Origin: Actinobacteria bacterium HGW-Actinobacteria-6
GTDB taxonomy: Bacteria > Actinomycetota > Coriobacteriia > Anaerosomatales > Anaerosomataceae
Length of the DNA: 43,335 nt
Direction: 5' to 3'
Assembly (NCBI GenBank): GCA_002841295.1
Contig: PHEU01000024.1
Span: forward strand, 1 to 43,335
Under the pieces are notes generated by a model. It saw only the letters and a program-made list of their open reading frames with translations, had not been told where the DNA came from and searched no databases. A program made the position numbers and the translations under genes. Positions 16,542 through 27,722 of the stretch are shown here, piece after piece (positions within the stretch are counted from its first letter, which is position 1; every line of letters starts with the position of its first letter).

Positions 16542-18387
16542 GCTGTGGAGTCGGATCGAGCCGCTGCTCACCGGAATCGAACGTCCCGTACGCTACATAA
16601 ACTCTGAGTGGGGTTCGTCGCACGCCGATGAGCCGTACAAAGTCGCCCTCGTCTATCCGGACGTCTATGAGATCGGCATGGCCAACCAGGCCATCCAGAT
16701 CCTCTACGAACGCTTCAACGTGCTTCAAGGTGTATCCGCCGAGCGGGTCTTCGTTCCCTGGAAGGACATGGCGGATGCCATGCGCTCGGCCGGGGTGCCG
16801 CTTTTCACGCTTGAATCCTGCAGGCCGGTTTCAGAGTGCGATCTCCTTGGCATCACACTGCCCTACGAGCTCACGTACCAGAACATCCTCGAGGCGCTCG
16901 ACCTTGCCGGTCTTGCGCTTCGCTCCAAAGACCGCACGGATGCCGATCCAATCGTCATCGGTGGCGGACCGTGTGCGTTCAACCCCGAGCCGGTCGCCCC
17001 GTTCTTAGACGCGATTCTCATCGGCGACGGTGAAGACGCCGTTGCCGACATCGTTGCTGCACATCGAGCTTCGATTGCCGCTGGTGATTCTCGCTCGGCG
17101 ACACTTGCGGCTCTGGCCCTGGTTCCGGGTGTGTACGTGCCCTCTCTCTACGAGCCGCAGATCGAGGGCGGGGAGTTCAAGGGGATGACTGCGCTTCCCG
17201 GCGCCCCGACGGTCGTGCGGAAGCGCGTGCTGCCGGATCTTGACGACTATCGCTCGCCAGCGTGCCCTGTCGTGCCGTTCATGGACGTTGTGCACGACCG
17301 CGTTGGCGTTGAGGTCCTGCGCGGATGCGCCAGGGGTTGCCGATTCTGTCAGGCGGGTATGGTCTACCGTCCCGTGCGGGAGCGAACCCCCGACAGCATC
17401 GTTCGAGACGCGATCTCTGCTCTCAGCTGCACGGGATACGAAGAGGTCTCGCTGACGTCGTTGTCTACCGCTGACCACTCCGGCATCGAAGAAGTGCTGC
17501 GACGCCTTACACGGCGGCTTGACGGCACCGGTGTGACGGTTTCGTTGCCTTCATTGCGCGTCGACGCATTCAACGTCCAAGTCGCGCGTTTGCTTGGCGG
17601 TGGGAAGAAGACGGGACTCACCTTCGCACCTGAAGCCGGCACGCAGCGCTTACGCGACGTCATCAACAAGAACGTGACCGAGGAAGACCTGCTTCGCACA
17701 GTGAACCAGGCGTTCTCGGCAGGATGGCGACGCGTGAAGCTCTACTTCATGATCGGACTTCCGACCGAGACTGACGAGGACATCGTCGGCATTGGAGAGC
17801 TCGTGAGTCGCGTCTTCCTGGCGGCCCGCGAGGTCACACCTCCCGCCGAGCGGGGCGGCATGAAGGTGGCGGTATCGGTCTCCACGTTCGTCCCGAAAGC
17901 TCATACGCCGTTTCAGTGGGAGGCGCAGATTCCGTTCGAGGAAGTGAGGCGTCGACAATCCCTGCTGCGCTCGTCGATGCAGCACAAGGGCATCGACCTT
18001 TCCTGGCACGACTCGCAAGTCTCGTTCCTGGAGGGCGTGCTCTCGCGCGGCGGTCGTGAGGTCGCTGACGTCATCGAGGCGGCGTGGCGTGGCGGCGCGC
18101 GCTTTGATGCGTGGACCGAGGAGTTCAAGCCTTCGCGCTGGTCCCTTGCGTTCGAGGCCGTCGGAATCGATCCGACATCGATCGCTAATCGGCAAAGGCG
18201 GGTGGATGAGGCGCTGCCGTGGGATCATATCTCGGTCGGCGTGACGCGCGCCTACCTTCGGATCGAGCGCGACAACGCGCTTGCCGAGAAGACCACTCCG
18301 GACTGCACCTTCGATGGGTGCACAGGCTGCGGCGTGTGCGGATCATCGCTCGTGGCGAATGTCCTGGCGGGTGAGCGACGTGGCTGA
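16534..18387 (+). CDS. TIGR03960-family B12-binding-type radical SAM protein
   Basis: The product is a 617-residue radical SAM protein. Residues 1-200 form a cobalamin-binding-like N-terminal domain (VALVYPDVYEIGMANQAIQIL, VIGGGPCAFNPEP). The radical SAM core carries Cys265-x3-Cys269-x2-Cys272 (RGCARGCRFCQAG) for the 4Fe-4S cluster. The C-terminus has a small Cys motif (CTFDGCTGCGVCG). The family's reaction is not known. The GTG at 16534 was chosen because the protein then begins VSELWSRIEPLL as relatives do; an ATG at 16474 would overlap the DUF697 gene by 68 bases. It is adjacent to the DUF2344 protein, with which it is fused in some genomes, and to RNase E/G. Confidence 0.88.
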   Translation: MSELWSRIEPLLTGIERPVRYINSEWGSSHADEPYKVALVYPDVYEIGMANQAIQILYERFNVLQGVSAERVFVPWKDMADAMRSAGVPLFTLESCRPVSECDLLGITLPYELTYQNILEALDLAGLALRSKDRTDADPIVIGGGPCAFNPEPVAPFLDAILIGDGEDAVADIVAAHRASIAAGDSRSATLAALALVPGVYVPSLYEPQIEGGEFKGMTALPGAPTVVRKRVLPDLDDYRSPACPVVPFMDVVHDRVGVEVLRGCARGCRFCQAGMVYRPVRERTPDSIVRDAISALSCTGYEEVSLTSLSTADHSGIEEVLRRLTRRLDGTGVTVSLPSLRVDAFNVQVARLLGGGKKTGLTFAPEAGTQRLRDVINKNVTEEDLLRTVNQAFSAGWRRVKLYFMIGLPTETDEDIVGIGELVSRVFLAAREVTPPAERGGMKVAVSVSTFVPKAHTPFQWEAQIPFEEVRRRQSLLRSSMQHKGIDLSWHDSQVSFLEGVLSRGGREVADVIEAAWRGGARFDAWTEEFKPSRWSLAFEAVGIDPTSIANRQRRVDEALPWDHISVGVTRAYLRIERDNALAEKTTPDCTFDGCTGCGVCGSSLVANVLAGERRG

Positions 18388-19069
18388 GTCGACATTCCGT
18401 CTTCGGGTCAAGTACCAGAAAGCAGGACGCCTGCGTCACCTTTCGCACCTGGAAGTCGTCCATAGCTGTGGTCGTGCTGCACGGCGTGCGGGATTGCCGT
18501 ATGCTGTGACGCAGGGGTTCAGTCCGCACATGAAAGTCGCCTTCGGCCCGGCACTGCCTGTTGGCACGGCCGGTCTCGGCGAGTATCTGGATCTGTGGCT
18601 GAGTTCATACGTACCGTCAGGGGAGGCTTTCGAAGCCCTGAAGGCGGCGTCTGCGCCCGGACTCGCTCCTGTGCAGGTGAAGTATGTGGCCGAGCGGGAA
18701 CCGTCGCTCGGCGCGGCACTGACGATCGCCAAGTATGAGGTCGTCATGGAAGGGGGAGAAGTACTGGCAGAGGGGCTCACCAGCTCCTTTGCGGCCATCA
18801 TCGCCGAGGGCGTCTTGGCCGTCGATCACAAGGGCAAGCCAAAGGTTTTCGAGCTTGCGTCAGCGCTCCCGAAGGAGCCAGACGTATGCACGATCAAGGA
18901 ACGGACGACCGTCGGTTTGGCGGTCAGGATCGGCGAGCGAGGCTCGCTCCGTCCCGAAGCCCTTGTTAAGGCGGCACTCACGCGCGGAGCGCTTGATGGG
19001 CGAATCATGTCCGTTACGCGCACGGAACTACTTGTCGAACAGGACGGTTCTTGGCGCGACCCGCTGTAA
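18380..19069 (+). CDS. TIGR03936/DUF2344 family protein (radical SAM partner)
   Basis: The 229-residue protein has the DUF2344 start FRLRVKYQKAGRLRHLSHLE and the GFSPHMKVAFGPALPVG segment that define the family. The start is either GTG 18380 (GGTGAG five bases upstream, eight-base overlap with the radical SAM stop) or GTG 18371; I prefer 18380. Function is unknown. The constant association with a TIGR03960 radical SAM protein and RNase E/G suggests RNA or ribosome modification, but this is inference from context. The gene ends 16 bases before the RNase gene. Confidence 0.85.
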   Translation: MAESTFRLRVKYQKAGRLRHLSHLEVVHSCGRAARRAGLPYAVTQGFSPHMKVAFGPALPVGTAGLGEYLDLWLSSYVPSGEAFEALKAASAPGLAPVQVKYVAEREPSLGAALTIAKYEVVMEGGEVLAEGLTSSFAAIIAEGVLAVDHKGKPKVFELASALPKEPDVCTIKERTTVGLAVRIGERGSLRPEALVKAALTRGALDGRIMSVTRTELLVEQDGSWRDPL

Positions 19070-19085
19070 CATCGGGGGTCTTGCT

Positions 19086-20570
19086 GTGAGTGATTTCGTC
19101 CGCGAGATGTTGATCTCGCATGACGTTCATGAGACCAGGGTGGCGATTCTTGAAGATCGCCGCCTGGTTGAGCTGTACATAGAACGGCCCAAGCGTAGCG
19201 TCGTCGGAAACGTATACCTTGCCAAGGTGAGAGATGTCCTGCCAGGTATGCAAGCCGCCTTCGTGGATATCGGCTTGGACAAGAACGCTTTCCTCTATGT
19301 GGACGAGGTCGTTGCTCCTGAGGGAGTGAGCGATGTGCCACGCCGTGACATTCAGTCCCTGCTCAAACAGGGACAGCAGATCATGGTGCAGGTTCTGAAG
19401 GACCCGATGGGCACCAAGGGCGCCCGGGTCACTACCGAGATAACCTTGCCGGGTCGCTTCCTGGTGCTCATGCCGTTTTCGGCATTCGTTGGAATTTCTC
19501 GAAAGCTGCCGGATGAAGAGCGAGATCGCCTGCACGACATCATCGAACCGCTCATTGATGAGGGTCTCGGTGTGATCGTGCGCACGGCCGCTGCAGGCGC
19601 CAGTCAACGCGACTTGGAAAACGACCTGGAGTTCTTGTTGCGTCTCTGGCGCCGGGTCCAGCATCAGGCGCACGAGGGGCTCGCTCCTGAGGTCGTGTAC
19701 ACCGAGATGGACCTTGCGCTCAGAATGGTCCGCGATGCCTTTAGCGACGAATACAAGCGGCTTGTCGTTGATGACAAGCGCCTTCATGAGAAGGTGGTGT
19801 CGTTCCTTAAGAAGACATCGCCGGAGCTCGTGCGCCGCATTGTGATACACAAGGACAGGGCGCCCCTGTTCGAGGCGTTCGATCTGCACTCGCAGATCGA
19901 GATGGCTACGGTTCGCAACGTGCCGCTGCCTTCCGGGGGGCACATCACCATCGACAAGACAGAGGCGCTCACGGCCGTCGACGTGAATACCGGATCCTAC
20001 GTTGGCCGAAAGAACCTCGAAGACACCATTTTGCGCACCAATCTTGAGGCCGCAGATGAGGCAGTCAGACAACTCCGATTGCGTGACATCGGTGGCATCA
20101 TCGTGATTGACTTCATCGACATGGAGAACCCGTACCATCGAGGTGAGGTCTCCAAGCGTCTTGCCTCGGCACTGGATCGGGACCGTACCAAGACGCGTGC
20201 GACGGAGATCTCGCGCCTCGGCCTTGTTGAGATGACGCGCAAGAATGTCACGGACGGCCTTTACGGTGTGCTGACTGATCCGTGTCCGCTCTGTCATGGC
20301 GAGGGTCGCGTTATCTCAGATACAACGCGTCGTATCGCCGCAGAGCGACGGATTCGTGAGATACTTCTGAGCGGGCGTTCGGCGGCGTATCTCCTCGGAC
20401 TCAATCCGGAGACATATGCCCTGGTCACAGCGCCGGGCAACAACACTCTCGCTATCTTGCGGGCGGAGACCGGTAAGGCTGCGACGATCGTGGCAGACCC
20501 GGACTGCGGTCCGACAGAGGTCAAAGTGGTTATCGAAGGACGTGGTGGAGTCGGCGAGTTGCCGCAGTAG
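19086..20570 (+). CDS. rng: Ribonuclease E/G family endoribonuclease
   Basis: This 494-residue single-strand-specific endoribonuclease is of RNase G size, lacking the long RNase E scaffold. An S1-type RNA-binding domain lies at about 35-125 (GNVYLAKVRDVLPGMQAAFVDIG). The catalytic DNase I-like domain has Mg2+ ligands Asp299 (AVDVNTG) and Asp342 (IVIDFID), followed by the zinc-link Cys400-Pro-Leu-Cys403. The GTG start at 19086 has GGGGGT seven bases upstream. The open frame continues far upstream, but only through the DUF2344 gene. It processes rRNA and mRNA. A promoter for the ribosomal protein genes follows. Confidence 0.93.
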   Translation: MSDFVREMLISHDVHETRVAILEDRRLVELYIERPKRSVVGNVYLAKVRDVLPGMQAAFVDIGLDKNAFLYVDEVVAPEGVSDVPRRDIQSLLKQGQQIMVQVLKDPMGTKGARVTTEITLPGRFLVLMPFSAFVGISRKLPDEERDRLHDIIEPLIDEGLGVIVRTAAAGASQRDLENDLEFLLRLWRRVQHQAHEGLAPEVVYTEMDLALRMVRDAFSDEYKRLVVDDKRLHEKVVSFLKKTSPELVRRIVIHKDRAPLFEAFDLHSQIEMATVRNVPLPSGGHITIDKTEALTAVDVNTGSYVGRKNLEDTILRTNLEAADEAVRQLRLRDIGGIIVIDFIDMENPYHRGEVSKRLASALDRDRTKTRATEISRLGLVEMTRKNVTDGLYGVLTDPCPLCHGEGRVISDTTRRIAAERRIREILLSGRSAAYLLGLNPETYALVTAPGNNTLAILRAETGKAATIVADPDCGPTEVKVVIEGRGGVGELPQ

Positions 20571-20583
20571 TACTGCGGTCGCG

Positions 20584-20612
20584 TTGACCCTGGTCATGCC
20601 CTGTGTTAGCAT
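20584..20612 (+). promoter_or_regulatory. Sigma-70-type promoter for rplU-rpmA
   Basis: TTGACC (20584-20589), a 17-base spacer and TAGCAT (20607-20612) preceded by TG at the extended -10 position. It lies 38 bases before the rplU ATG and 13 bases after the RNase stop. A strong promoter is expected for ribosomal protein genes. Confidence 0.75.
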
Positions 20613-20649
20613 TTCTCCTCGCGTTTGATTCCGGAGACTGGAGCTATTG

Positions 20650-21180
20650 ATGTACGCAGTCGTTGTAACCGGCGGCAAGCAGTCCAAGGTAGAAAAGGGC
20701 ACTGTAGTCGTTGTAGAAAAGCTTGATGCAGCGGTCGGCGAAGCCGTCACGCTGCCTGTTCTATTTGTAGCCGACGGCGACACCGTGCTCTTTGGCGCGG
20801 ACGCAGCCGCTGCTACCGTTACCGGCACTGTGGTTGAGCACTTCAGGGGCGAGAAGGTAATCATCTTCAAGTTCAAGAAGCGCAAGGGTTACAAGCGCAA
20901 GAAGGGTCACCGTCAGCACCAGACGGCTGTTCTCATCAATGAGATCACCGTTGGGGCGCCGAAGAAGGCAGCCAAGGCCGCCAAGACCACGGAGCCTGTT
21001 GCCGAGGTAGCCGCCGAGAAGGCACCGGTCAAGAAGCCGGCCGCCAAGAAGGCTGCTCCGAAGGCAGAGACTGCTGCTGCCGAGAAGGCTCCTGCAAAGA
21101 AGCCCGCGGCAAAGAAGCCGGCCGCCAAGAAGCCGGCAGTGAAGAAGACCGTACCGAAGGCCGAAGAGGCCGCCGAGTAG
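20650..21180 (+). CDS. rplU: 50S ribosomal protein L21 with long Lys/Ala/Pro-rich C-terminal tail
   Basis: Residues 1-102 are a complete L21 (MYAVVVTGGKQSKVEKG... FKFKKRKGYKRKKGHRQ... INEI), which binds 23S rRNA. The protein continues for about 74 residues made almost only of Lys, Ala, Pro, Glu, Val and Thr, with repeated KKPAAKK and EKAP units. Standard L21 is close to 103 residues. The tail resembles the histone H1-like tails of mycobacterial HupB and other actinobacterial nucleic-acid-binding proteins. ATG 20650 has GGAG (20640-20643) six bases upstream; a TTG directly before it is in frame but less likely. It shares an operon with rpmA, 20 bases downstream. Confidence 0.95.
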   Translation: MYAVVVTGGKQSKVEKGTVVVVEKLDAAVGEAVTLPVLFVADGDTVLFGADAAAATVTGTVVEHFRGEKVIIFKFKKRKGYKRKKGHRQHQTAVLINEITVGAPKKAAKAAKTTEPVAEVAAEKAPVKKPAAKKAAPKAETAAAEKAPAKKPAAKKPAAKKPAVKKTVPKAEEAAE

Positions 21181-21200
21181 TATCGAAGGGGTTGTGAACG

Positions 21201-21455
21201 ATGGCCCATAAAAAAGGTCTCGGCTCCACGAAGAACGGCCGCGATTCCAAGTCAAAGCGACTTGGCGTCAAGCGGTTTGCTGGCCAGACGGTAACGTCGG
21301 GCTCGATCCTCGTGCGCCAGCGCGGTACGCGCCTGAAGCCCGGCGTCAACGTCGGTATCGGTCGTGACGACACGCTGTTTGCCAAGATGGACGGCGTTGT
21401 CGAGTTCTCGCACGGCAAAGATCGTCGGGTTCACATCCGACCGCTCGTAGGCTAA
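21201..21455 (+). CDS. rpmA: 50S ribosomal protein L27
   Basis: L27 is an 84-residue protein near the peptidyl-transferase centre. The N-terminus [16 protein letters not shown] is the mature form reaching the tRNA ends. There is no Firmicutes-type cleavable N-terminal extension, so no Prp protease is needed. The remaining sequence ([32 protein letters not shown]) is typical and full length. The binding site GAAGGGG lies about ten bases ahead of the ATG. The gene is followed by a terminator-like hairpin before obg. Confidence 0.96.
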   Translation: MAHKKGLGSTKNGRDSKSKRLGVKRFAGQTVTSGSILVRQRGTRLKPGVNVGIGRDDTLFAKMDGVVEFSHGKDRRVHIRPLVG

Positions 21456-24045
<2,590 letters not shown>

Positions 24046-24095
24046 GAATTCTCTGCTTCGAGTGATGTGACGGTGTGATCGATAAGGAGCTACGC

Positions 24096-25346
24096 ATGTC
24101 GGAAGTCCTGACTCTTGCGAACAAGGCTCGTGAAGCTGCGGACGCACTCGCCAAGACGTCGACGGATCAGCGCAACAGCGCACTCCTCGCTATGTCACAG
24201 GCTCTTATCGCGCGTCAGCAAGAGATTCTAGATGCGAATGCTCTCGACGTTGCAGCCGCGCGCGCAAAGGGCACGGCTGCTCCGCTTGTTGATCGGCTCG
24301 AACTCACCGCAGCCCGCATCAGTGTGATTGCCGAGGCGCTCGCAAGCCTCTCCCTGCTTCCTGATCCGATCGGCGAGGTCCTGAGCGGGTCTCGGCTGGC
24401 GAACGGAATCTGGCTGCAGCAGGTACGTGTTCCAATGGGCGTCGTCGCGATGATCTACGAGGCCAGGCCGAACGTCACTGCTGACGCAGCCGGGCTGTGC
24501 ATCAAGACTGCCAACGCGGTGATACTACGCGGTGGTTCTATGGCGCAGCAGTCGAACCTCATGATGACCGACGTGCTCGCCTCGGCGGCCGTTAGTGCAG
24601 GCCTGCCCGAGGGGTGCATCCAATCCGTCGAGTCGACCGATCATGCCGCTGCCGAGGAGCTCATGGGCTTGCACGGCAAGATCGACGTGCTCATACCCCG
24701 CGGCGGTGCGAAGCTCATTCAGAGTGTCGTCCAAAACGCCAAAGTGCCTGTCATCGAGACCGGTGTTGGCAACTGCCACGTGTACGTTCACGAGAAGGCT
24801 GACCCGGCCATGGCCGAGCGGATCGTCGTGAACGCGAAGTGTCACCGGCCAGGCGTCTGCAACGCTGCCGAGTCACTCCTCATCGATGAGGCGGTCTACG
24901 CGACCGTCTTGCCGTCGATCCTGGAGGCGCTCGAATCGGCCGGCGTCACGATCTACGGAGACGAGAAGACACGCTCGCTTGGCGTCGGGCACATCGAGGC
25001 GGCTACTGAGGAAGACTGGGGCACCGAGTATCTCGACATGAAGATATCGTGCAAGGTCGTGACCGGACTTGATGAGGCGATCTCGCACATCAACACGTAC
25101 GGAACGAAGCACAGTGAGGCCATCGTGACCGAGGATTACGCCTCGGCGCTGCGGTTCCTGAATGAGATCGACGCCGCCGCGGTGTACGTCAACGCGTCCA
25201 CGCGTTTCACGGACGGTGCGGAGTTTGGTCTCGGCGCTGAGATCGGCATCTCCACACAGAAGCTACACGCGCGCGGCCCCATGGGCCTCACCGCGCTTAC
25301 GACGACCAAGTTCATCGCGATGGGGAGCGGTCAGATACGCGAGTGA
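24096..25346 (+). CDS. proA: Gamma-glutamyl phosphate reductase
   Basis: This is the second enzyme of proline synthesis, an NADPH-dependent aldehyde dehydrogenase-fold protein of 416 residues. The catalytic cysteine is Cys255 in RPGVCNAAESLL, and the family motifs EARPNVTADAAGLCIKTANAVILRGG and GLGAEIGISTQKLHARGPMGL are complete (quoted in parts of one conserved stretch each). ATG 24096 has AAGGAG about six bases upstream; the GTG at 24075 is in frame but precedes this site. The 50-base gap from proB holds nothing else. The stop overlaps nadD (GTGA). Confidence 0.95.
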   Translation: MSEVLTLANKAREAADALAKTSTDQRNSALLAMSQALIARQQEILDANALDVAAARAKGTAAPLVDRLELTAARISVIAEALASLSLLPDPIGEVLSGSRLANGIWLQQVRVPMGVVAMIYEARPNVTADAAGLCIKTANAVILRGGSMAQQSNLMMTDVLASAAVSAGLPEGCIQSVESTDHAAAEELMGLHGKIDVLIPRGGAKLIQSVVQNAKVPVIETGVGNCHVYVHEKADPAMAERIVVNAKCHRPGVCNAAESLLIDEAVYATVLPSILEALESAGVTIYGDEKTRSLGVGHIEAATEEDWGTEYLDMKISCKVVTGLDEAISHINTYGTKHSEAIVTEDYASALRFLNEIDAAAVYVNASTRFTDGAEFGLGAEIGISTQKLHARGPMGLTALTTTKFIAMGSGQIRE

Positions 25347-25957
25347 GAAAGAAACTCAGGCTCGGCATAATGGGCGGCACGTTTGACCCGATTCACTACG
25401 GTCATCTTGTGACGGCCGAGGAGGCACTTGTCCAGTTCAATCTGGACAAGGTCGTCTTCATGCCCACAGGCATGCCTGTGCGCAAGACGCACCGTATGGT
25501 GACGTCTGCCGAGCACCGCTATCTGATGACCGTTATCGCCACGGCCAGCAATCCTGACTTTGAGGTCTCGCGACTCGAGATCGATCGGCCCGGACTTACC
25601 TATACCGTCGACTCGATCAAGGCGCTTCGGGACCTGCATGGATCGCAAGTAGAGCTCTACTTCATCACCGGAGCAGACGCGGTCTGGGACATCCTCACAT
25701 GGAAGGAATCCGCGTCTTTAGCGGGGGCCTGTACCTTCATAGCGGCCACGCGCCCGGGCTTCGATCTCGGTCGTTTTGCCGAGGAGCGCGAGCGCGGCAT
25801 CCTCATCGAGACGATGGAAGTGCCGGCGCTTGCAATCTCATCGACTGACATCAGAAGCCGATTCTCCGAGCGTCGGCCAGTGCGGTACCTGTTGCCCGAG
25901 TCTGTTGCTGCGTACATCGAGAAGAACCGGCTGTACGCCGATGGGGCTGAATCATGA
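25343..25957 (+). CDS. nadD: Nicotinate-nucleotide adenylyltransferase
   Basis: The enzyme makes nicotinate adenine dinucleotide from NaMN and ATP in NAD synthesis. The 204-residue product has the nucleotidyltransferase motif GGTFDPIHYGHL (HxGH) near the N-terminus and the ISSTDIRSRF motif near residue 170. Length and motifs are canonical. The GTG start overlaps the proA stop, and the stop overlaps yqeK (ATGA). The nadD-yqeK-rsfS order is common in Gram-positives. Confidence 0.95.
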   Translation: MRKKLRLGIMGGTFDPIHYGHLVTAEEALVQFNLDKVVFMPTGMPVRKTHRMVTSAEHRYLMTVIATASNPDFEVSRLEIDRPGLTYTVDSIKALRDLHGSQVELYFITGADAVWDILTWKESASLAGACTFIAATRPGFDLGRFAEERERGILIETMEVPALAISSTDIRSRFSERRPVRYLLPESVAAYIEKNRLYADGAES

Positions 25958-26532
25958 CGACTCTCTGGGATGCGGCCCTCGGGGCGCTCGGCGGGCGTCT
26001 CGGTGAGGCTGGACTTCGCCATTCTCTCGGCGTTGCGCAGAGCGCGGGTGAGCTTGCTGAAGCGTACGGCGTCGATCGCGATGAGGCCCGACTGGCTGGA
26101 CTTCTTCACGACTGGTCAAAAGATGCGAGCAACGAGGAGCTTCTCTCGGCGGCAGTCGATCTTGGTATACCGGTTACTGAGGTTGACCTCGCTGTCCCAT
26201 ATCTTCTGCACGCTCCGGTTGCGGCGGCCGAGATTCGATTAGCTCTGCCCGAGGTCAGCGAGGAAGTGGCCGCTGCGATAGCCGCGCACACATATGGTGT
26301 GGTCCCGATGCAGCCGCTGGATATGATCGTGTACGTGGCTGATACCATCGAGCCCGGACGCGCCCATGAAGGCGTTGAAGCGCTTCGTGAGGCCGTGGGT
26401 CAGGTTCCGCTTGTGGAGCTCTTTACACGGGCGTACGCGAGCTCGCTCAGGCATCTCGTTGAAACGCGTCGAAGGATTCACCCCGGGACCATCGATATGT
26501 GGAACCGGCTCGTATCGGGAGACGCGAGATGA
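25954..26532 (+). CDS. yqeK: HD-domain phosphohydrolase YqeK
   Basis: The 192-residue HD-superfamily protein has metal ligands His in LRHSLGVAQ, His-Asp in GLLHDWSKD and later HAPVAA and AHTYG. YqeK proteins hydrolyse diadenosine tetraphosphate (Ap4A to two ADP) in characterised members. The gene overlaps nadD and the next gene by four bases each, so it is coupled to NAD synthesis and the RsfS gene in one transcript. Confidence 0.92.
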   Translation: MTTLWDAALGALGGRLGEAGLRHSLGVAQSAGELAEAYGVDRDEARLAGLLHDWSKDASNEELLSAAVDLGIPVTEVDLAVPYLLHAPVAAAEIRLALPEVSEEVAAAIAAHTYGVVPMQPLDMIVYVADTIEPGRAHEGVEALREAVGQVPLVELFTRAYASSLRHLVETRRRIHPGTIDMWNRLVSGDAR

Positions 26533-27722
26533 GCCGCGCTAGGCGCAAGGGAGCGCACGGTGCCGGAGCCGCCATCGACGAGTCAGCTGTTGAGGCAGTC
26601 TCGACCGAGATGGACTACCCTCGCCGTCGCACGCACGTCGAGAAACCTGCCGTAGCGAGCATTGGCTATCGAGCAGGGAGGCGAAGCGCGAAGGGTGGCA
26701 AGCGGGCGCGCCGCGCGGCGACCACCGCTCGCGTGAAGGCGGAGGTCTCTGAAACCGCCGGCAGCGTCGGCCGGGTTGTAGCTAGGGGCTTGAAGTACCT
26801 CGGTATCAGTCTCAGTGCCATCGTGGTGCTTGTCCTCGTGTTCATCCTGGTGGCGTCAGGCATCAATGAGGCGGCGCGTTTTCTGGCGAAGCGACATGCG
26901 GCAAGCCAGAACACGCCGGCGGCGGTCAAGGAGCGTGCGAAGGACAATTTGCTCATTATCGGCACCGATGGCATCAACGGTGCTGACTTCCTTGCTGTCA
27001 GGATCGACGCGAAGACCGAGCAGGTCTTTGGCGTAGCGGTTCCGGATGGCGCGTTCATGGAGGTGCCGGGTCAGGGCTTTGAGCGTGTGGGTGATTCGTA
27101 CAAGGCCGGCCCCGAGGTATCGCTCGCGGCCATCTCCAACTACCTGACCGTTCCGTTCGAGAGCTATATCGTTGTCAGCAAGCAGGCGTATCAGGATGCG
27201 CTGACCGAGCAGTCGATGGTGGGACTGATGGCCGCGGCCACGAAGTCCAATCTTTCGGCTCAGGATCGCGCGGATCTTGGTGAGTTCATGGACAAGGTGA
27301 CGACCGAGAAGGTCGCGCTGGTTCCGCTACCGGTCAAGCAGATCAACTTGGGCGAACAGATGTACTTCGAGCCGCAACGCGAACAGGTCGCGGATTTGCT
27401 GTTGCAGTGGTGGGGCGTCAAGATCGGTTCGGACGAAGGAGTCATCCGTGCGATCGTCTATAACGGTGCCGGCACCCCTGGACTTGCTGGAGAAGTCGCG
27501 CAGCAGCTCATCAAAGCAGGCGTGCGGGTCGTCGACACTAAGAACGCCGACAAGTTCGACTACAAAGAGACATTGATCGTGGTGCAGAACGGAAACCTCG
27601 AAGCTGGCGCGATGGTGAAAGAGGTTCTCGGCACCGGGAAGATCGTCGATCAGCCGTCCGATCAGGACGTGGCTGATATCATCATCATCGTTGGACAAGA
27701 CTGGAAACCGTCGAAAGGGTGA
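26529..27722 (+). CDS. LCP-like/LytR_C domain membrane protein, probably catalytically degenerate
   Basis: The 397-residue protein has a basic, Arg/Lys/Ala-rich cytoplasmic N-terminus (1-90), one transmembrane helix (about 91-112) and an extracytoplasmic region. Residues about 138-290 resemble the LytR-CpsA-Psr (LCP) fold (LLIIGTDGINGADFLAVRID, AVPDGAFMEVPGQGFERVGDSY), but the family's PRD-type Arg/Asp substrate motif reads PDG here. Residues about 305-395 are a LytR_C domain (IRAIVYNGAGTPGLAGEVAQQL). LCP enzymes attach wall polymers to peptidoglycan. Without the Arg this one may only bind. ATG 26529 overlaps the yqeK stop. Confidence 0.75.
   Translation: MSRARRKGAHGAGAAIDESAVEAVSTEMDYPRRRTHVEKPAVASIGYRAGRRSAKGGKRARRAATTARVKAEVSETAGSVGRVVARGLKYLGISLSAIVVLVLVFILVASGINEAARFLAKRHAASQNTPAAVKERAKDNLLIIGTDGINGADFLAVRIDAKTEQVFGVAVPDGAFMEVPGQGFERVGDSYKAGPEVSLAAISNYLTVPFESYIVVSKQAYQDALTEQSMVGLMAAATKSNLSAQDRADLGEFMDKVTTEKVALVPLPVKQINLGEQMYFEPQREQVADLLLQWWGVKIGSDEGVIRAIVYNGAGTPGLAGEVAQQLIKAGVRVVDTKNADKFDYKETLIVVQNGNLEAGAMVKEVLGTGKIVDQPSDQDVADIIIIVGQDWKPSKG

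Noticed and set aside
18735-19085. N-terminal extension of RNase E/G by 117 residues
   Set aside because: Runs through DUF2344 in another frame, Arg/Ser-rich; GTG 19086 has a clear ribosome site.
19014-20297. 427-residue minus-strand frame opposite RNase E/G
   Set aside because: Antisense shadow; no ribosome site or recognisable domain.
20953-21180. Tail of L21 as a frameshift artefact
   Set aside because: The Lys/Ala/Pro pattern is regular, in frame, and ends in a stop 20 bases before rpmA; both other frames give no better L21 end.
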